Positions 38,296 through 49,508 of a stretch of 64,000 nt of DNA are shown here, in pieces. Location of the stretch: NCBI RefSeq assembly GCF_903645295.1, contig NZ_CAHJXM010000001.1, forward strand, positions 1,799,501 to 1,863,500. The letters run 5' to 3'. Position numbers and translations under genes: made by a program. Source of the DNA: Bacillus sp. Marseille-Q1617 (GTDB taxonomy: Bacteria > Bacillota > Bacilli > Bacillales > Bacillaceae_B). Within the stretch, counting starts at the first letter, position 1. Each line of letters opens with the position of its first letter. Under the pieces are notes generated by a model. The model did no database searches, had not been told where the DNA came from, and saw nothing but the letters and a program-made list of their open reading frames with translations.

Positions 38296-38922
38296 GTGAA
38301 CGGTACAGCACATATGGCCGCGGGAGCAGCGGCAGGATTTATTACAGCCAATTCAATGGGATCAGACTTAAGCACGACTGCCATACTTGTTACAGTCGGT
38401 GGAATTGCCGGTCTGATGCCAGATATGGATATTGATGGCAAGCTTAGTAATAAGGTGACATTTTCACCGAGGATGATTCGGGCGGTGGCACAGGTAATTG
38501 GTTTTATGATGATGGTTTACAGTTTCCTGGAAGAGCAAGGAAGGGAACAATGGATCGGTATAGGGTACGGTATCGGTATTTTACTGCTTTCCACCGTGAT
38601 TACTCAGAGGAGGATGCTGACCTTTACGGGAATCGGGGTGACGGCAGCAGGCTGGCACCTTAGTGAAACCTGGATATGGCTGCTTGGAATTTACATCGTA
38701 ATCGCTTCACTTGTTTCACACCGGAGTTATACTCACTCTCTGCTGGGTTTGACTTTTTTTGGATTCATCGCAAAATACTTTGAGTCTTCACTGATGATTG
38801 AGGGCATTTTTGAAGCGTGCATGCTGGGATATGCCAGCCACTTAGTCGGGGATATGAAATTCCTTCCTTTCAATAAAAGAGGCGTCAAATTATTTCTGCC
38901 ATTTACAACGAAAGAAATATAA
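38296..38922 (+). CDS. YdjM-like metal-dependent membrane hydrolase
   Basis: 208 residues with several membrane helices. The motif NGTAHMAAGAAAGF at the start, AGLMPDMDID near residue 45, and SHRSYTHSLLG near 140 place the His and Asp metal ligands of the YdjM family (LexA-regulated inner-membrane hydrolase in E. coli). GTG 38296 follows AAGGGGGAG. No SOS box is seen upstream here. Substrate unknown. Confidence 0.83.
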   Translation: MNGTAHMAAGAAAGFITANSMGSDLSTTAILVTVGGIAGLMPDMDIDGKLSNKVTFSPRMIRAVAQVIGFMMMVYSFLEEQGREQWIGIGYGIGILLLSTVITQRRMLTFTGIGVTAAGWHLSETWIWLLGIYIVIASLVSHRSYTHSLLGLTFFGFIAKYFESSLMIEGIFEACMLGYASHLVGDMKFLPFNKRGVKLFLPFTTKEI

Positions 38923-38928
38923 AATTTG

Positions 38929-38957
38929 TTGACCATTTTTTTCACGTGCTATAAAAT
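38929..38957 (+). promoter_or_regulatory. trpS promoter
   Basis: TTGACC (38929-38934), 17-bp spacer, TAAAAT (38952-38957), just upstream of the T-box leader. Confidence 0.6.
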
Positions 38958-38984
38958 ATTGGAAACAAGAATATAACCTATGCA

Positions 38985-39225
38985 ATGATGAAGAAAAGTA
39001 AGCTGTTGAAACACTCCAGAGAGCTGATGGCCGGTGAGAATCAGTGTGGGAAAACAGTCGAATGGGCTTTTGAGCATCCAGGCTGAAATAAAAGTAGGTT
39101 TGGCGGAAAGTCCCACCGATACAAGGGACAATGTATCGAGGAAGGATTCCTCTGTACAGATAAGTGCGTTCACGGCAGTGGACGAATGAAGGTGGCACCA
39201 CGGGTTTCCCGTCCTTTTTAGGACT
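38985..39225 (+). promoter_or_regulatory. Tryptophan T-box leader of trpS
   Basis: Stem I holds AGAGAGCTGATGGCCGG and the specifier loop with GAA-TGG (codon TGG at 39063-39065) before TTTTGAGC. The T-box GAAGGTGGCACCACGG is at 39188-39203, and its TGGC pairs with the GCCA end expected of tRNA-Trp. The terminator CGGG/CCCG with TTTTT follows (to about 39218). Uncharged tRNA-Trp should stabilise the antiterminator and raise trpS expression. Confidence 0.92.
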
Positions 39226-39267
39226 GGAAGCCTTTTTGTGTTTAAAGAAATGGGAGGAATGAAAGTA

Positions 39268-40269
39268 ATGAAAAAGCAAGTGTTGACCGGAATCAAACCA
39301 ACAGGCAGGGTGCACCTGGGGAATTATATCGGTGCCATAAAACCCGCTCTTGAGCTGGCCGAAAATGAATTATACCAGCCTGCATATTTTGTAGCGGATT
39401 ATCATGGACTTACGAAGATACATGACAGAGAGGAAATGAACCAGCTCAGCAGGGGCATTGCAGCAACTTGGTTAGCGTTGGGGCTTGATCCGGAAAAAGC
39501 AATCTTTTACAGGCAATCAGATGTTCCGGAGATTTTTGAATTAAGCTGGATTTTAGCCTGTTTCTCACCAAAAGGATTGATGAACCGCGCACATGCCTAT
39601 AAATCCATTGTCGAGGAAAATCATCACTCAGGGAGAGAAGCAGATACAGGGGTAAATATGGGGTTATTTACGTATCCGATCTTGATGGCTGCGGATATTC
39701 TTCTTTTTCAAGCTGAAATTGTTCCGGTTGGTAAGGATCAAATCCAGCATGTTGAAATCGCAAGGGATATCGCTGAAAGCTTTAATCATACCTACGGGGA
39801 AACATTCACACTGCCTCAGTATGTCATCGAAAAAGAAACCGCAGTACTCCCCGGATTGGATGGACGTAAAATGAGTAAAAGCTATAATAATACCATTCCA
39901 TTATTCGAAGAACCGAAAAAGCTCCAAAAACTGATCAATAAGATCAAGACAGATTCCAGTCCGCCTGAAGCGCCGAAGGATCCGGATGATTCCATCATTT
40001 TTTCGTTATATAAAGAATTTGCAACAGAAGTTCAAACACAAGAAATGAGAAGTCGCTTCCTAACCGGGATCGGCTGGGGTGAAGCCAAGAAAGAGCTTTT
40101 TAAAGTCATGAATGTACATTTAGAAGAACCGCGTGAAAAATATAATGAGTTGATGGCATCCCCTGATAAGCTTAATGAAATGTTATTGCATGGTGCGGAA
40201 AAAGCAAGAAAGAAAACCAGACCTTTCTTAGAAGAAGTCAAAATGAAAATCGGGATCATCCACTCTTAA
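39268..40269 (+). CDS. trpS: Tryptophanyl-tRNA synthetase
   Basis: A 333-residue class Ic synthetase with the HIGH-equivalent GRVHLGNYIG and the KMSKS loop GRKMSKSYNN. ATG 39268 is chosen, 9 bases after GGGAGGA. The sequence (TGIKPTGRVHLGNYIGAIKP, then AYFVADYHGLTK) departs from B. subtilis TrpS as I recall it (SGIQPSGSVTLGNYIG, then YFCIVDQHAIT). It seems to belong to a different TrpRS branch, possibly a second or replacing copy. It is regulated by the T-box. Confidence 0.93.
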   Translation: MKKQVLTGIKPTGRVHLGNYIGAIKPALELAENELYQPAYFVADYHGLTKIHDREEMNQLSRGIAATWLALGLDPEKAIFYRQSDVPEIFELSWILACFSPKGLMNRAHAYKSIVEENHHSGREADTGVNMGLFTYPILMAADILLFQAEIVPVGKDQIQHVEIARDIAESFNHTYGETFTLPQYVIEKETAVLPGLDGRKMSKSYNNTIPLFEEPKKLQKLINKIKTDSSPPEAPKDPDDSIIFSLYKEFATEVQTQEMRSRFLTGIGWGEAKKELFKVMNVHLEEPREKYNELMASPDKLNEMLLHGAEKARKKTRPFLEEVKMKIGIIHS

Positions 40270-40282
40270 AGGTGAAAATATT

Positions 40283-40321
40283 AAAAGAGGCTGGGACATA
40301 CACAGATGTCCCAGCCTCTTT
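40283..40321. terminator. Bidirectional terminator between trpS and alcohol dehydrogenase
   Basis: AAAGAGGCTGGGACA/TGTCCCAGCCTCTTT stem between convergent genes. Confidence 0.9.
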
Positions 40322-40334
40322 CCCAGCAAACACA

Positions 40335-41468
40335 CTATGGTTTTAAAATCACCTTAATATTTCCGTCTTCTTTCTTATCGAAAATATCATAACCCTTTGC
40401 AGCCTCTTCAAGAGGTAAACGATGAGTGATGATATCCGTTGGATCAAACTCGTTGTTTTCTATCATGTCATACAACTTAGGCATAAGGTGTATGACTGGA
40501 GCTTGCCCCATTTTGATAGAGACATTTCTACTGAAGAAATCCCCTAATGGAAAACGATTTGCCTCAGTGCCATATACACCTGTCAATTGCACCGTCCCGA
40601 ATTTCCTTACTGCCTGCGATGCGGTTTTAATAGGGGAGATGGTTCCGAATTGATTATCAAATTCAGATCCGAACGTCTCATCAGGAGCGACGGTCCCATC
40701 CATTCCTACACAGTCGATGACCACATCAGCACCCCCTTTGGTATATTCGTGGAGGACAGAGCCGATGTCCGGGGTCTCTTTGAAATTATAGATTTCAGCA
40801 CTGTTTGTACGTTTAGCATGACTTAGACGGTGCTCAACCTGATCGACAGCAATGACGCGCTCGGCCCCTTTTAACTTGGCGAACTTCTGAGCCATCAGTC
40901 CGATCGGACCGCTCCCAAGAACAATGACCGTATCCCCTTCTTTTACTCCGCTGTTTTCAACGCTCCAATAAGCCGTCGGAATGACATCCGAAAGGAAGAG
41001 GACACTTTCGTCGTCAAGGTTACTGGTCTCAGGTACTTTAAATGAAGTAAAGTCCGCATAGGGCACTCGTAGATATTCTGCCTGTCCGCCTGGGTAGCCT
41101 CCCATCATTTCAGTAAATCCAAATAGACCTCCAATTTCTCCATGTGGGTTGGAATCGTCACACTGACTTTCCATCTGGTTCTTGCAGAAAAAACATTCCC
41201 CGCAGCCAATATTGAATGGAATGACGACACGGTCCCCTTTTTTCAGACTTTTTACTTCCGACCCTACTTCTTCGACAATTCCCATTGGCTCATGCCCCAC
41301 TACATAATCTTGTTCCGGTTCGATTCCGCCGTGGTAAAGGTGAAGGTCAGAACCACAGATACCACTTGCAGTGATTCTCACGATCATGTCTGTATTTTCT
41401 TGAATATCGGGAGTTTCAACTTCTTTGACCACCATTTTTTCTTTTCCTTGGAAAGTCACGCCCTTCAT
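40335..41468 (-). CDS. Zinc-dependent alcohol dehydrogenase (MDR family)
   Basis: A 377-residue medium-chain dehydrogenase. Catalytic zinc ligands are in ITASGICGSDLHLYHGG and GHEPMG. Structural zinc cysteines are in CGECFFCKNQMESQC. The NAD site is VLGSGPIGLMAQKFAKLKGA followed by VIAVD. The longer insert around NPHGEIGGLFGFTEMMGGYPGGQAEY resembles the formaldehyde-dismutase or formaldehyde-dehydrogenase-like subgroup. ATG 41468 is used; GTG 41477 is possible. Converges on trpS. Substrate not known. Confidence 0.85.
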   Translation of the reverse strand: MKGVTFQGKEKMVVKEVETPDIQENTDMIVRITASGICGSDLHLYHGGIEPEQDYVVGHEPMGIVEEVGSEVKSLKKGDRVVIPFNIGCGECFFCKNQMESQCDDSNPHGEIGGLFGFTEMMGGYPGGQAEYLRVPYADFTSFKVPETSNLDDESVLFLSDVIPTAYWSVENSGVKEGDTVIVLGSGPIGLMAQKFAKLKGAERVIAVDQVEHRLSHAKRTNSAEIYNFKETPDIGSVLHEYTKGGADVVIDCVGMDGTVAPDETFGSEFDNQFGTISPIKTASQAVRKFGTVQLTGVYGTEANRFPLGDFFSRNVSIKMGQAPVIHLMPKLYDMIENNEFDPTDIITHRLPLEEAAKGYDIFDKKEDGNIKVILKP

Positions 41469-41704
41469 TCCTATCACATCCTAATCAAGTATTTCTATAC
41501 ATATAGACTTGATATTGGTTGTTCAAACATATATTTTTTATGCATGCTATTTTGTACGACCTTTTGCTTAAAAATAACTCTTGGCATTCCATTGAAAATG
41601 CCAAAGTATTCATAATTTTCATTGACTTTTAATAAAGTATGATGTAAGTTATGAAGAAGTTATTTTAATAAAGTGATTGATGATAGTTAATTAAACCAAA
41701 TAGA

Positions 41705-41858
41705 TTCTTATCCAGAGAGGTAGAGGGACTGGCCCTATGACACCTCAGCAACCAGCCAAGGGCATGGTGCTAATTCCAGCAAGTTGAATTCAACTTGGAC
41801 GATAAGAGGGAGATTGAACGACTGAAGCCTTCTTATATTTCATAAGAAGGCTTTTTGT
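41705..41858 (+). promoter_or_regulatory. SAM-I riboswitch (S-box) with terminator
   Basis: The aptamer spans about 41705-41812: TTCTTATC...AGAGAGGTAGAGGGACTGGCCC, then GACACCTCAGCAACC, then AAGGGCATGGTGCTAATTCC and closing GATAAGAG. The GAGGTAGAGGGA and GGTGCTAATTCC blocks are S-box signatures. A terminator AGCCTTCTTAT/ATAAGAAGGCT with TTTTTG follows at 41825-41858. High SAM should stop transcription of the met operon. Confidence 0.97.
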
Positions 41859-41900
41859 TTTATATCCTTTTTCGTTTAAATAAGAAAAGGAGTGACGAAA

Positions 41901-43022
41901 TTGAAAAAACACATCGATACCATTCTCGTTCAATCAGGAAATCGTACGGATGAGAGGACAGGAGCAATAAGTCCTGCCATTCACTTATCAACCGCATATC
42001 AGCATAAGGGGATCGGTCAATCGACTGGATTTGATTATACGCGGACCGGAAACCCGACCAGGACCATTTTGGAAGATACACTGGCTCTTTTGGAAGAGGG
42101 GGATAGAGGCTTCGCTTTCAGTTCGGGGATGGCAGCCATCCAAGCTGTACTGAGCTTATTTTCGTCAGGTGATGAATTGATTGTTTCCCAGGATTTGTAT
42201 GGCGGAAGCTATCGTTTGTTTGTACAGTATGAAAATCAATACGGTATCAGGTTTCATTTCGTGGACACTCATGAAGAAAATCATATTGTTGAAAAAATAA
42301 ACGAAAAGACAAGAGCGATATTCCTTGAAACGCCAACCAATCCATTAATGAATGAAACAAGTATTTCAACGGTGTCTACCATCGCTAAGGATAACGAGAT
42401 ATTACTGATTGTGGATAACACCTTTTACACACCAATCCTTCAAAAGCCCATTGCAGAAGGTGCTGATATAGTCGTTCACAGTGCTACAAAGTATCTAGGC
42501 GGCCACAATGACGTACTTGCCGGTGCTGTCATCGTCAGAAACAAAGAATTGGGAGAGAAACTCTATACCATTCAGAATTCGATCGGTGCCGTTCTTTCAC
42601 CCTTTGATTGCTGGCTGTTACTCCGCGGCATGAAAACATTAGGCCTGCGGATGGCCCAGCATGAAAAAAATGCAAATGAGGTTGCAGAGTATTTAACGAA
42701 TCATGACTGCGTGACGGATGTCCTTTATACCGGAAGAGGCGGGATGCTTTCTTTTCGCATTTCTAGGGAGGAATGGGTCGGTCCTTTTCTTGAGAAATTA
42801 GACATCATTACATTCGCGGAAAGTCTTGGCGGTGTTGAAAGCTTCATTACGTATCCTGCAACCCAGACCCATGCTGATATTCCTGAATGTGAAAGGAATA
42901 CACTCGGCATATGTAATCGTCTCTTGAGATTTTCGGTCGGTATTGAAAATGTAGATGATATCATTTCAGATTTGGAGAATGTTTTTAATCAATTAAGAGG
43001 AGAGGTGCTTATACATGAGTGA
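41901..43022 (+). CDS. metI: Cystathionine gamma-synthase / O-acetylhomoserine sulfhydrylase
   Basis: A 373-residue PLP enzyme that condenses O-acetylhomoserine with cysteine or sulfide. The PLP Lys is in VHSATKYLGGHNDV, with the substrate-binding YTRTGNPTR and family phrase FAFSSGMAAIQAVL. TTG at 41901 has AAAGGAGTG 7 bases upstream, and the start MKKHIDTILVQSGNRTDE matches MetI. First gene of the SAM-riboswitch operon; metC overlaps by 8 bp. Confidence 0.95.
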   Translation: MKKHIDTILVQSGNRTDERTGAISPAIHLSTAYQHKGIGQSTGFDYTRTGNPTRTILEDTLALLEEGDRGFAFSSGMAAIQAVLSLFSSGDELIVSQDLYGGSYRLFVQYENQYGIRFHFVDTHEENHIVEKINEKTRAIFLETPTNPLMNETSISTVSTIAKDNEILLIVDNTFYTPILQKPIAEGADIVVHSATKYLGGHNDVLAGAVIVRNKELGEKLYTIQNSIGAVLSPFDCWLLLRGMKTLGLRMAQHEKNANEVAEYLTNHDCVTDVLYTGRGGMLSFRISREEWVGPFLEKLDIITFAESLGGVESFITYPATQTHADIPECERNTLGICNRLLRFSVGIENVDDIISDLENVFNQLRGEVLIHE

Positions 43023-44199
43023 AAAAACGTACTCACAGCAAACTTCCCTGCTTCATTCTCACGGATATGATGCCCATACAGGTGCTGTTTCTACACCGCT
43101 CTATCACGCAACCACTTTTCATCAGAGCGATTTTGACCAATATGGATCCTATGATTACAGCAGGTCGGGAAATCCAACCAGGGAAGCATTGGAAGAGACG
43201 ATTGCAGAACTTGAAGGCGGCGTAGAAGGGTTTGCTTTTTCTTCAGGCATGGCAGCCATTTCTACGAGTTTCCTTATGCTTTCGCATGGGGATCATGTCC
43301 TCATTTCTGAAGAAGTATATGGGGGTACTTATCGATTGATCACAGAGGTATTGAACCGATTTGGCATTCAGTATTCCTTTGTGGATATGAGGGATCTTCA
43401 TGAGGTCGCCCGTTCAATCAAACCAAATACAAAAGTGATTTACATTGAAACACCTTCGAACCCTTTACTTAACATTACAGATATTGAAGGGGTCGTAAAA
43501 TTGGCAAAAGCCAATAACTGTCTGACCTTTCTCGATAATACGTTTATGACTCCTCTGCTGCAAAAGCCTTTATCACTTGGAGTAGATGTGGTCTTACACA
43601 GTGCAACCAAGTTTCTGGCAGGTCACAGTGATGTACTCGCCGGAATAGCAGTGACCGGAAATGAAAAAATCGCCCAGAAGTTATCATTCTTACAAAATTC
43701 ATTTGGTGCTGTACTGGGACCTCAAGACAGCTGGCTATTGCTGAGAGGCCTTAAAACATTGCATGTACGCCTTAAGCAGTCATCCGAAAGTGCCTATAAG
43801 ATCGCCCGCTTCCTTGAAACGAGGGATGAAGTGGAAGAAGTATATTACCCGGGACTGAGCTATCATAAAGGCCATGAAATCCATGTTCGCCAGGCAAAAG
43901 GACCTGGTGCTGTCTTATCCTTCCGCTTAAAAGGTGAAGAAGAAGTCAGGAAATTGACAAAACAAGTAGATATCCCTGTATTTGCTGTAAGCTTAGGTGC
44001 AGTTGAATCCATCCTTTCATATCCTGCAAAAATGTCTCATGCATCCATGCCTGAAAAGGAAAGAGTGAGAAGGGGGATCACATCTGGCCTGCTGAGGTTA
44101 TCAGTTGGATTGGAGAACACAGATGAATTGATTAAGGACCTTGAACAGGGGTTGAATTCTCTGAAAGAAGTACCAATAAAGAAAGTCATCAATTTATAA
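43015..44199 (+). CDS. metC: Cystathionine beta-lyase
   Basis: A 394-residue PLP enzyme cleaving cystathionine to homocysteine, pyruvate and ammonia. PLP Lys lies in LHSATKFLAGHSDVLAG, with YDYSRSGNPTREALE and FAFSSGMAAISTSF. It is paralogous to MetI upstream; the order metI-metC matches B. subtilis. The start overlaps metI by 8 bp, with AAGAGGAGAGG as ribosome site. Confidence 0.95.
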   Translation: MSEKTYSQQTSLLHSHGYDAHTGAVSTPLYHATTFHQSDFDQYGSYDYSRSGNPTREALEETIAELEGGVEGFAFSSGMAAISTSFLMLSHGDHVLISEEVYGGTYRLITEVLNRFGIQYSFVDMRDLHEVARSIKPNTKVIYIETPSNPLLNITDIEGVVKLAKANNCLTFLDNTFMTPLLQKPLSLGVDVVLHSATKFLAGHSDVLAGIAVTGNEKIAQKLSFLQNSFGAVLGPQDSWLLLRGLKTLHVRLKQSSESAYKIARFLETRDEVEEVYYPGLSYHKGHEIHVRQAKGPGAVLSFRLKGEEEVRKLTKQVDIPVFAVSLGAVESILSYPAKMSHASMPEKERVRRGITSGLLRLSVGLENTDELIKDLEQGLNSLKEVPIKKVINL

Positions 44200-44227
44200 C
44201 AGAGAATGAAAGAGAAGGAGGGATCGT

Positions 44228-46078
44228 GTGAAACCGCTCATACAATCTTTGAAAGAAAGAATTTTGATAGCAGACGGAGCAATGGGGACTCTGTTGTATT
44301 CATACGGGGTGGATCGATGCTTCGAGGAGTTGAACCTTTCACACCCTAATGAAGTATTGAAAGTCCACAGAGATTATATAGAAGCTGGAGCGGATATCAT
44401 CCAGACCAATACGTACGGTGCCAATTACGAAAAACTTTCCCGGTATGGGCTGGAGGATTCTGTGAAAGAAATCAATACCGCAGCTGCAAGGCTCGCTAAA
44501 AAGGCGGCTGGGGATCACACCTATGTAATAGGGACCATTGGTGGAATCAGGGCGATCAAGCAAAATATTTCACTCGAGGAAATCAAAAGAAGCTTCCGGG
44601 AACAGCTGTACTGTTTGCTTCTTGAAGGTGTTGATGGAATCCTCCTTGAAACGTACTACGACTTTGAGGAATTGACGACAGTCCTGAAGATTGCAAAGCG
44701 GGAAACAGATCTTCCCGTCATTGCACAGGTATCGCTGCATGAAACAGGAGTTCTTCAAAATGGCATGAAGATAAAAGAAGCTCTTCATCAGCTGGAATTG
44801 CTGGGTGCAGATGTTGTAGGGATCAATTGCAGAATGGGTCCATATCACATGGTTTCTTCACTTGAAGAAGTGCCGGTTCCCAAGAGCTCCTTTCTATCCG
44901 TTTATCCTAATGCGAGTCTGCCGAACTATGAAGAGGGAAGATTCTATTATTCTGCTGAACCGGAGTATTTCGGGGATATCAGCAATGAACTCCGCGAACA
45001 AGGGGCCAGAATCATAGGAGGATGCTGCGGGACGACCCCTGAGCATATCCGGGCTGTGTCAAAAAAATTAAAAAGCAGGGTGCCTGTGACTGAAAAGAAA
45101 GTGAAGACAAAAAAGTCGGTGCAGCTTTCATCCCAGCCTCCAAAAGAGAGGCTCCTGCATCATCAAGTGAAAGAAAAGAAGACGGTAATCGTCGAACTGG
45201 ACCCGCCCAAGCACCTTGATACAGATTTGTTCTTTAAGGGTGCTCAAGCTTTAAAGGAAGAGGGGATTGATGCATTGACCCTTGCTGATAATCCATTGGC
45301 ATCTCCGAGGGTCAGTAATGACGCGATCGGGACAATGGTAAAGGAACGATATGATCTTACTCCATTGGTTCACATCACTTGCCGTGACCGTAATTTAATC
45401 GGTCTACAATCACATTTGATGGGACTCCATACCCTGGGGATCCACAATATTTTAGCTATTACAGGTGATCCCGCCAAGATAGGGGATTTCCCGGGAGCGG
45501 CTTCTGTTTACGATCTCTCAAGTCTGGAACTGATTGAATTAATCAAACAAAATAATGAAGGAATATCATTCTCCGGCAAGTCACTCAGGCAAAAGACTCA
45601 GTTCTCAGTAGGTGCTGCATACAATCCGAACTTCAGGCATATGGATGCTTCGGTAAAACGCCTCGAGAGAAAAATAAAGGCTGGAGCTGATTACTTCATT
45701 TCTCAGCCTATATTTGGAGTCGAAGAAATGTTCCAAGTATACGAAGCTACGAAGCATTTAGATACGCCAATTTTCATTGGGATCATGCCTTTACTGAGTT
45801 CGAGAAATGCAGAGTTTCTTCACCATGAAGTACCCGGCATCAAAGTACCGGAGGAAACAAGAAACAGAATGAAGGATGCAGGTTCAGACCCCGTCCACAC
45901 AAGGGCAGTCGGAATGCAGATTGCAAAGGAATCATTGGACACCGCACTTGAATTGTTTAACGGTATCTATCTGATTACTCCTTTTGTCCGTTATGATATG
46001 AGTATTGAATTGCTACGGTATATGAAAGAAAAAGCAGTGATAGAAAAGGAGGTTCCTTATGGCCGGCACATTATTTGA
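44228..46078 (+). CDS. yitJ: Bifunctional homocysteine S-methyltransferase / methylenetetrahydrofolate reductase (YitJ)
   Basis: 616 residues. The N-terminal homocysteine methyltransferase domain (1-290) has zinc cysteines in GINCRMG (near 200) and [11 protein letters not shown] (near 264). The C-terminal MetF-type flavoprotein (about 320-616) has [25 protein letters not shown] and [14 protein letters not shown]. The combination supplies 5-methyl-THF and takes part in methionine formation. GTG start after GGAGGGA. Overlaps metH by 20 bp. Confidence 0.95.
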   Translation: MKPLIQSLKERILIADGAMGTLLYSYGVDRCFEELNLSHPNEVLKVHRDYIEAGADIIQTNTYGANYEKLSRYGLEDSVKEINTAAARLAKKAAGDHTYVIGTIGGIRAIKQNISLEEIKRSFREQLYCLLLEGVDGILLETYYDFEELTTVLKIAKRETDLPVIAQVSLHETGVLQNGMKIKEALHQLELLGADVVGINCRMGPYHMVSSLEEVPVPKSSFLSVYPNASLPNYEEGRFYYSAEPEYFGDISNELREQGARIIGGCCGTTPEHIRAVSKKLKSRVPVTEKKVKTKKSVQLSSQPPKERLLHHQVKEKKTVIVELDPPKHLDTDLFFKGAQALKEEGIDALTLADNPLASPRVSNDAIGTMVKERYDLTPLVHITCRDRNLIGLQSHLMGLHTLGIHNILAITGDPAKIGDFPGAASVYDLSSLELIELIKQNNEGISFSGKSLRQKTQFSVGAAYNPNFRHMDASVKRLERKIKAGADYFISQPIFGVEEMFQVYEATKHLDTPIFIGIMPLLSSRNAEFLHHEVPGIKVPEETRNRMKDAGSDPVHTRAVGMQIAKESLDTALELFNGIYLITPFVRYDMSIELLRYMKEKAVIEKEVPYGRHII

Positions 46079-49000
46079 ACAGCAGCTTAGAAAGAAAATA
46101 CTCGTCCTCGACGGGGCGATGGGAACAATGCTTCAGGAAGCAGGTTTATCCCCGGAAGATTTCGGTGGTGAGGAATTGGACGGGTGCAACGAACACCTTG
46201 TCCTGACCGCTCCAGATGTCATTTACAACATACACAGGGAATATCTGCTGGCAGGAGCGGATGTGATTGAAACGAATACATTCGGGGGCACCCCCGTTGT
46301 ACTGGATGAATACGAAATAGGATCGAAAGCCTATGAAATAAATAGAACAGCAGCTGAAATAGCCAAACAAGCGGCAAATTCCTTCTCGACAGCCGAGCGG
46401 CCAAGATTTGTAGCAGGCTCTATGGGACCGACAACGAAAACGCTATCGGTAACCGGGGGAATCAGTTTCGATGAATTATCGGAGAACTACCGTATTCAGG
46501 CAAAGGGACTTCTGGATGGCGGAGTGGACGTTCTATTACTCGAGACCAGCCAGGATGCTCTGAATGTGAAAGCAGCTAACCTTGGTATACGGGCAGCATG
46601 CGAAGAAAGCGGAAGGGAGGTTCCCATCCTTCTATCGGGAACCATTGAACCGATGGGTACGACATTGGCGGGGCAGAATATAGAAGCATTTTATTTGTCG
46701 CTGGAACATCTGAATCCACTGGTGGTCGGATTGAATTGTGCGACTGGACCTGAATTTATGAGGGACCATCTTAGATCTCTTTCAGATTTAGCGACAACGT
46801 ATGTGAGCTGTTATCCAAATGCCGGCCTGCCCGATGAGGAAGGGAATTATAATGAAACGCCGGAATCCCTTAGTCTTAAAATGAGGGGATTTCTTGAGAA
46901 AGGCTGGCTGAACCTTGTAGGTGGATGCTGCGGTACCTCACCAGAACACATTCGGGCTTTATCAGACTTGGCAAAAGAATTTCAGCCAAGGATTCCGAAT
47001 GAAGCACATGCCCATGCCGTCTCAGGCATCGAACCATTTTTATATGAAGATAAAGACAACCGTCCGATCCTCGTGGGTGAACGAACGAATGTGATCGGCT
47101 CAAGGAAATTTAAGCGCTTGATAGCCGAGAATAAAATCGAAGAAGCTTCAGAAATTGCAAGAGCCCAGGTGAAAAACGGAGCTCAGGTCATCGACATCTG
47201 TGTGGCTGATCCTGACCGGGATGAAGTGAATGATATGAATACGTTTATCCAGGAAGTCGTGAAGAAAGTGAAGGTCCCGCTTGTCATAGATTCAACTGAT
47301 GAAGAAGTCCTGGAAACAGCTTTGAGATATTCACAAGGTAAAGTGATCATCAACTCCATCAACTTGGAAGACGGGGAAGAGCGATTTGAAAAAATTACCC
47401 CGCTCATTAAGAAGTACGGAGCTGCAGTTGTGGTAGGAACCATCGATGAAAAGGGAATGGGAGTCACGGCACAGCGAAAGGTTGAAATTGCCCAACGGTC
47501 CCATGAACTGTTGACGAAGAAATATGGGCTTGCTTCAGAGGATATCATCTTCGATCCGCTTGTATTTCCAGTGGGGACCGGGGATGCACAATATATAGGC
47601 TCAGCGAACGCTACCGTTGAAGCGATCAAGAAAATTAAAGAATTGCTCCCCCAGTGTCCACACATACTCGGGATAAGCAACGTCTCGTTCGGTCTGCCTC
47701 CTGTAGGGAGGGAAATCCTGAATGCCGTATTCCTATATCACTGTACGAAAGCCGGACTTGATTACGCGATTGTGAATACAGAGAAGCTTGAACGGTTCGC
47801 TTCCATTCCAGCAGAGGAGGTGGAACAGGCAGAAAAACTCCTGTTTGAAACAACGGATGCAACGCTTGCAGCTTTTACTGAATTTTATCGTGGAAAGAAA
47901 AAAGAGGTAAAAATACCTGTCAATACGATGACTCTGGAAGAACGGCTAGCTCATTATATTGTCGAAGGTACGAAAGAAGGGTTGATTCCCGATCTTGAAC
48001 TTGCTTTAGAACAATATAGTGCGCCGCTCGATATCATCAATGGTCCTTTAATGGATGGTATGAGTGAAGTGGGACGCTTATTTAATGATAATCAGCTTAT
48101 CGTGGCAGAAGTACTTCAAAGTGCTGAAGTCATGAAAGCATCTGTCGCCTTCTTGGAGCCGCATATGGAACAGAGCGGAACATCATCCTCTTCCAAAGGA
48201 AAAGTAATACTTGCCACCGTAAAAGGTGATGTTCATGATATCGGTAAGAATCTGGTGGACATCATTCTCAGCAATAATGGTTATGAAGTGAAAGACTTGG
48301 GAATCAAAGTTACTCCTCAGGAACTAATTGAAGTGATAAGACAAGAAGAACCGGATATTGTCGGATTATCAGGACTTTTGGTGAAGTCTGCTCAGCAGAT
48401 GGTCATTACGGCGCAAGATCTAAGGCAGTCCAACATCTCAGTGCCGATCATCGTAGGAGGCGCAGCACTGACCAGAAAATTCACCTCCACCAAAATAGCA
48501 AAGGAATATGAAGGTCTCGTTCTATATGCAAAAGACGCCATGGATGGACTAAGCATCATCAATGGGGTGCAAAATGAAGGGACCAGAAAGAAATGGGAAG
48601 AGGAAAGCAGGCTGAAGCTCCTGGAAACGAATGGGGCCGAAGAAAAAGAACCTGCAGGAAACTCATCGGTTGCAGTGAAAGTCCGCTCAACTGTGTCAAC
48701 GGATGTACAGATTTATGTACCGCCGGATTTAAGGCCGCATATCATCAAAGATTTTTCACTGAATCAAATTCATCCTTATATTAATCAGCAAATGCTTCTT
48801 GGTCATCACCTTGGGATCAAAGGGAAGGTTTCACGGCTTCTTGAGGAAAGAGATGAACGCACGCTCCGAATCAAGGAAATAACGGATGATTTATATGAGA
48901 AAGCAAAAAACGAAGGATTAATACATGCTTCCGCACTTTATCAATTTTTTCCTGCCCAGTCTCAAGGCGACGATGTGATTATTTACGACCCGGATGACGC

Positions 49001-49508
49001 CGGAAAAGAAATTGAACGATTTCATTTTCCTAGGCAAATGAGAAATCAGCATTTGTGCTTAGCCGATTATCTTCGATCGGTCGAAAGCGGTGAAATGGAT
49101 TATGTCGGGTTCTTTGCCGTGACAGCCGGACGAGAAATCAGAAAATGGGCTGCTGAATTGAAAGAGGAGGGAAGATTCCTGGAAAGTCATGCTATTCAAG
49201 CATTGGCACTTGAGACTGCTGAAGGACTAGCGGAAAGGGTTCATGAAATGATGAGAAGCCGCTGGGGATTTCCCGATCCGGTTGATTTGACAATCCAGGA
49301 TCGTTTTAGGACTAAATACCAGGGACAGCGTTTTTCATTTGGTTACCCTGCTTGTCCAGACCTTGATGATCAGCAAAAACTCTTCAAGCTCCTCAACCCT
49401 GAACGAATAGGGATCGAATTGACGGATGGATGTATGATGGAACCGGAAGCTTCTGTTACAGCAATGGTATTTGCCCATCCTGAAGCCAGGTATTTTAATG
49501 TACTTTAG
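46059..49508 (+). CDS. metH: Cobalamin-dependent methionine synthase
   Basis: 1149 residues with all four modules. Homocysteine-binding domain (1-310) with [13 protein letters not shown]. Pterin-binding domain (about 330-600) with [16 protein letters not shown]12 cap and Rossmann domain (about 640-870) with the cobalt-ligand motif [13 protein letters not shown] near 724. AdoMet activation domain (about 900-1149) ending with [18 protein letters not shown]. It remethylates homocysteine and implies available B12. B. subtilis uses MetE instead. Last gene of the operon; its terminator is split by an inserted element. Confidence 0.97.
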   Translation: MAGTLFEQQLRKKILVLDGAMGTMLQEAGLSPEDFGGEELDGCNEHLVLTAPDVIYNIHREYLLAGADVIETNTFGGTPVVLDEYEIGSKAYEINRTAAEIAKQAANSFSTAERPRFVAGSMGPTTKTLSVTGGISFDELSENYRIQAKGLLDGGVDVLLLETSQDALNVKAANLGIRAACEESGREVPILLSGTIEPMGTTLAGQNIEAFYLSLEHLNPLVVGLNCATGPEFMRDHLRSLSDLATTYVSCYPNAGLPDEEGNYNETPESLSLKMRGFLEKGWLNLVGGCCGTSPEHIRALSDLAKEFQPRIPNEAHAHAVSGIEPFLYEDKDNRPILVGERTNVIGSRKFKRLIAENKIEEASEIARAQVKNGAQVIDICVADPDRDEVNDMNTFIQEVVKKVKVPLVIDSTDEEVLETALRYSQGKVIINSINLEDGEERFEKITPLIKKYGAAVVVGTIDEKGMGVTAQRKVEIAQRSHELLTKKYGLASEDIIFDPLVFPVGTGDAQYIGSANATVEAIKKIKELLPQCPHILGISNVSFGLPPVGREILNAVFLYHCTKAGLDYAIVNTEKLERFASIPAEEVEQAEKLLFETTDATLAAFTEFYRGKKKEVKIPVNTMTLEERLAHYIVEGTKEGLIPDLELALEQYSAPLDIINGPLMDGMSEVGRLFNDNQLIVAEVLQSAEVMKASVAFLEPHMEQSGTSSSSKGKVILATVKGDVHDIGKNLVDIILSNNGYEVKDLGIKVTPQELIEVIRQEEPDIVGLSGLLVKSAQQMVITAQDLRQSNISVPIIVGGAALTRKFTSTKIAKEYEGLVLYAKDAMDGLSIINGVQNEGTRKKWEEESRLKLLETNGAEEKEPAGNSSVAVKVRSTVSTDVQIYVPPDLRPHIIKDFSLNQIHPYINQQMLLGHHLGIKGKVSRLLEERDERTLRIKEITDDLYEKAKNEGLIHASALYQFFPAQSQGDDVIIYDPDDAGKEIERFHFPRQMRNQHLCLADYLRSVESGEMDYVGFFAVTAGREIRKWAAELKEEGRFLESHAIQALALETAEGLAERVHEMMRSRWGFPDPVDLTIQDRFRTKYQGQRFSFGYPACPDLDDQQKLFKLLNPERIGIELTDGCMMEPEASVTAMVFAHPEARYFNVL

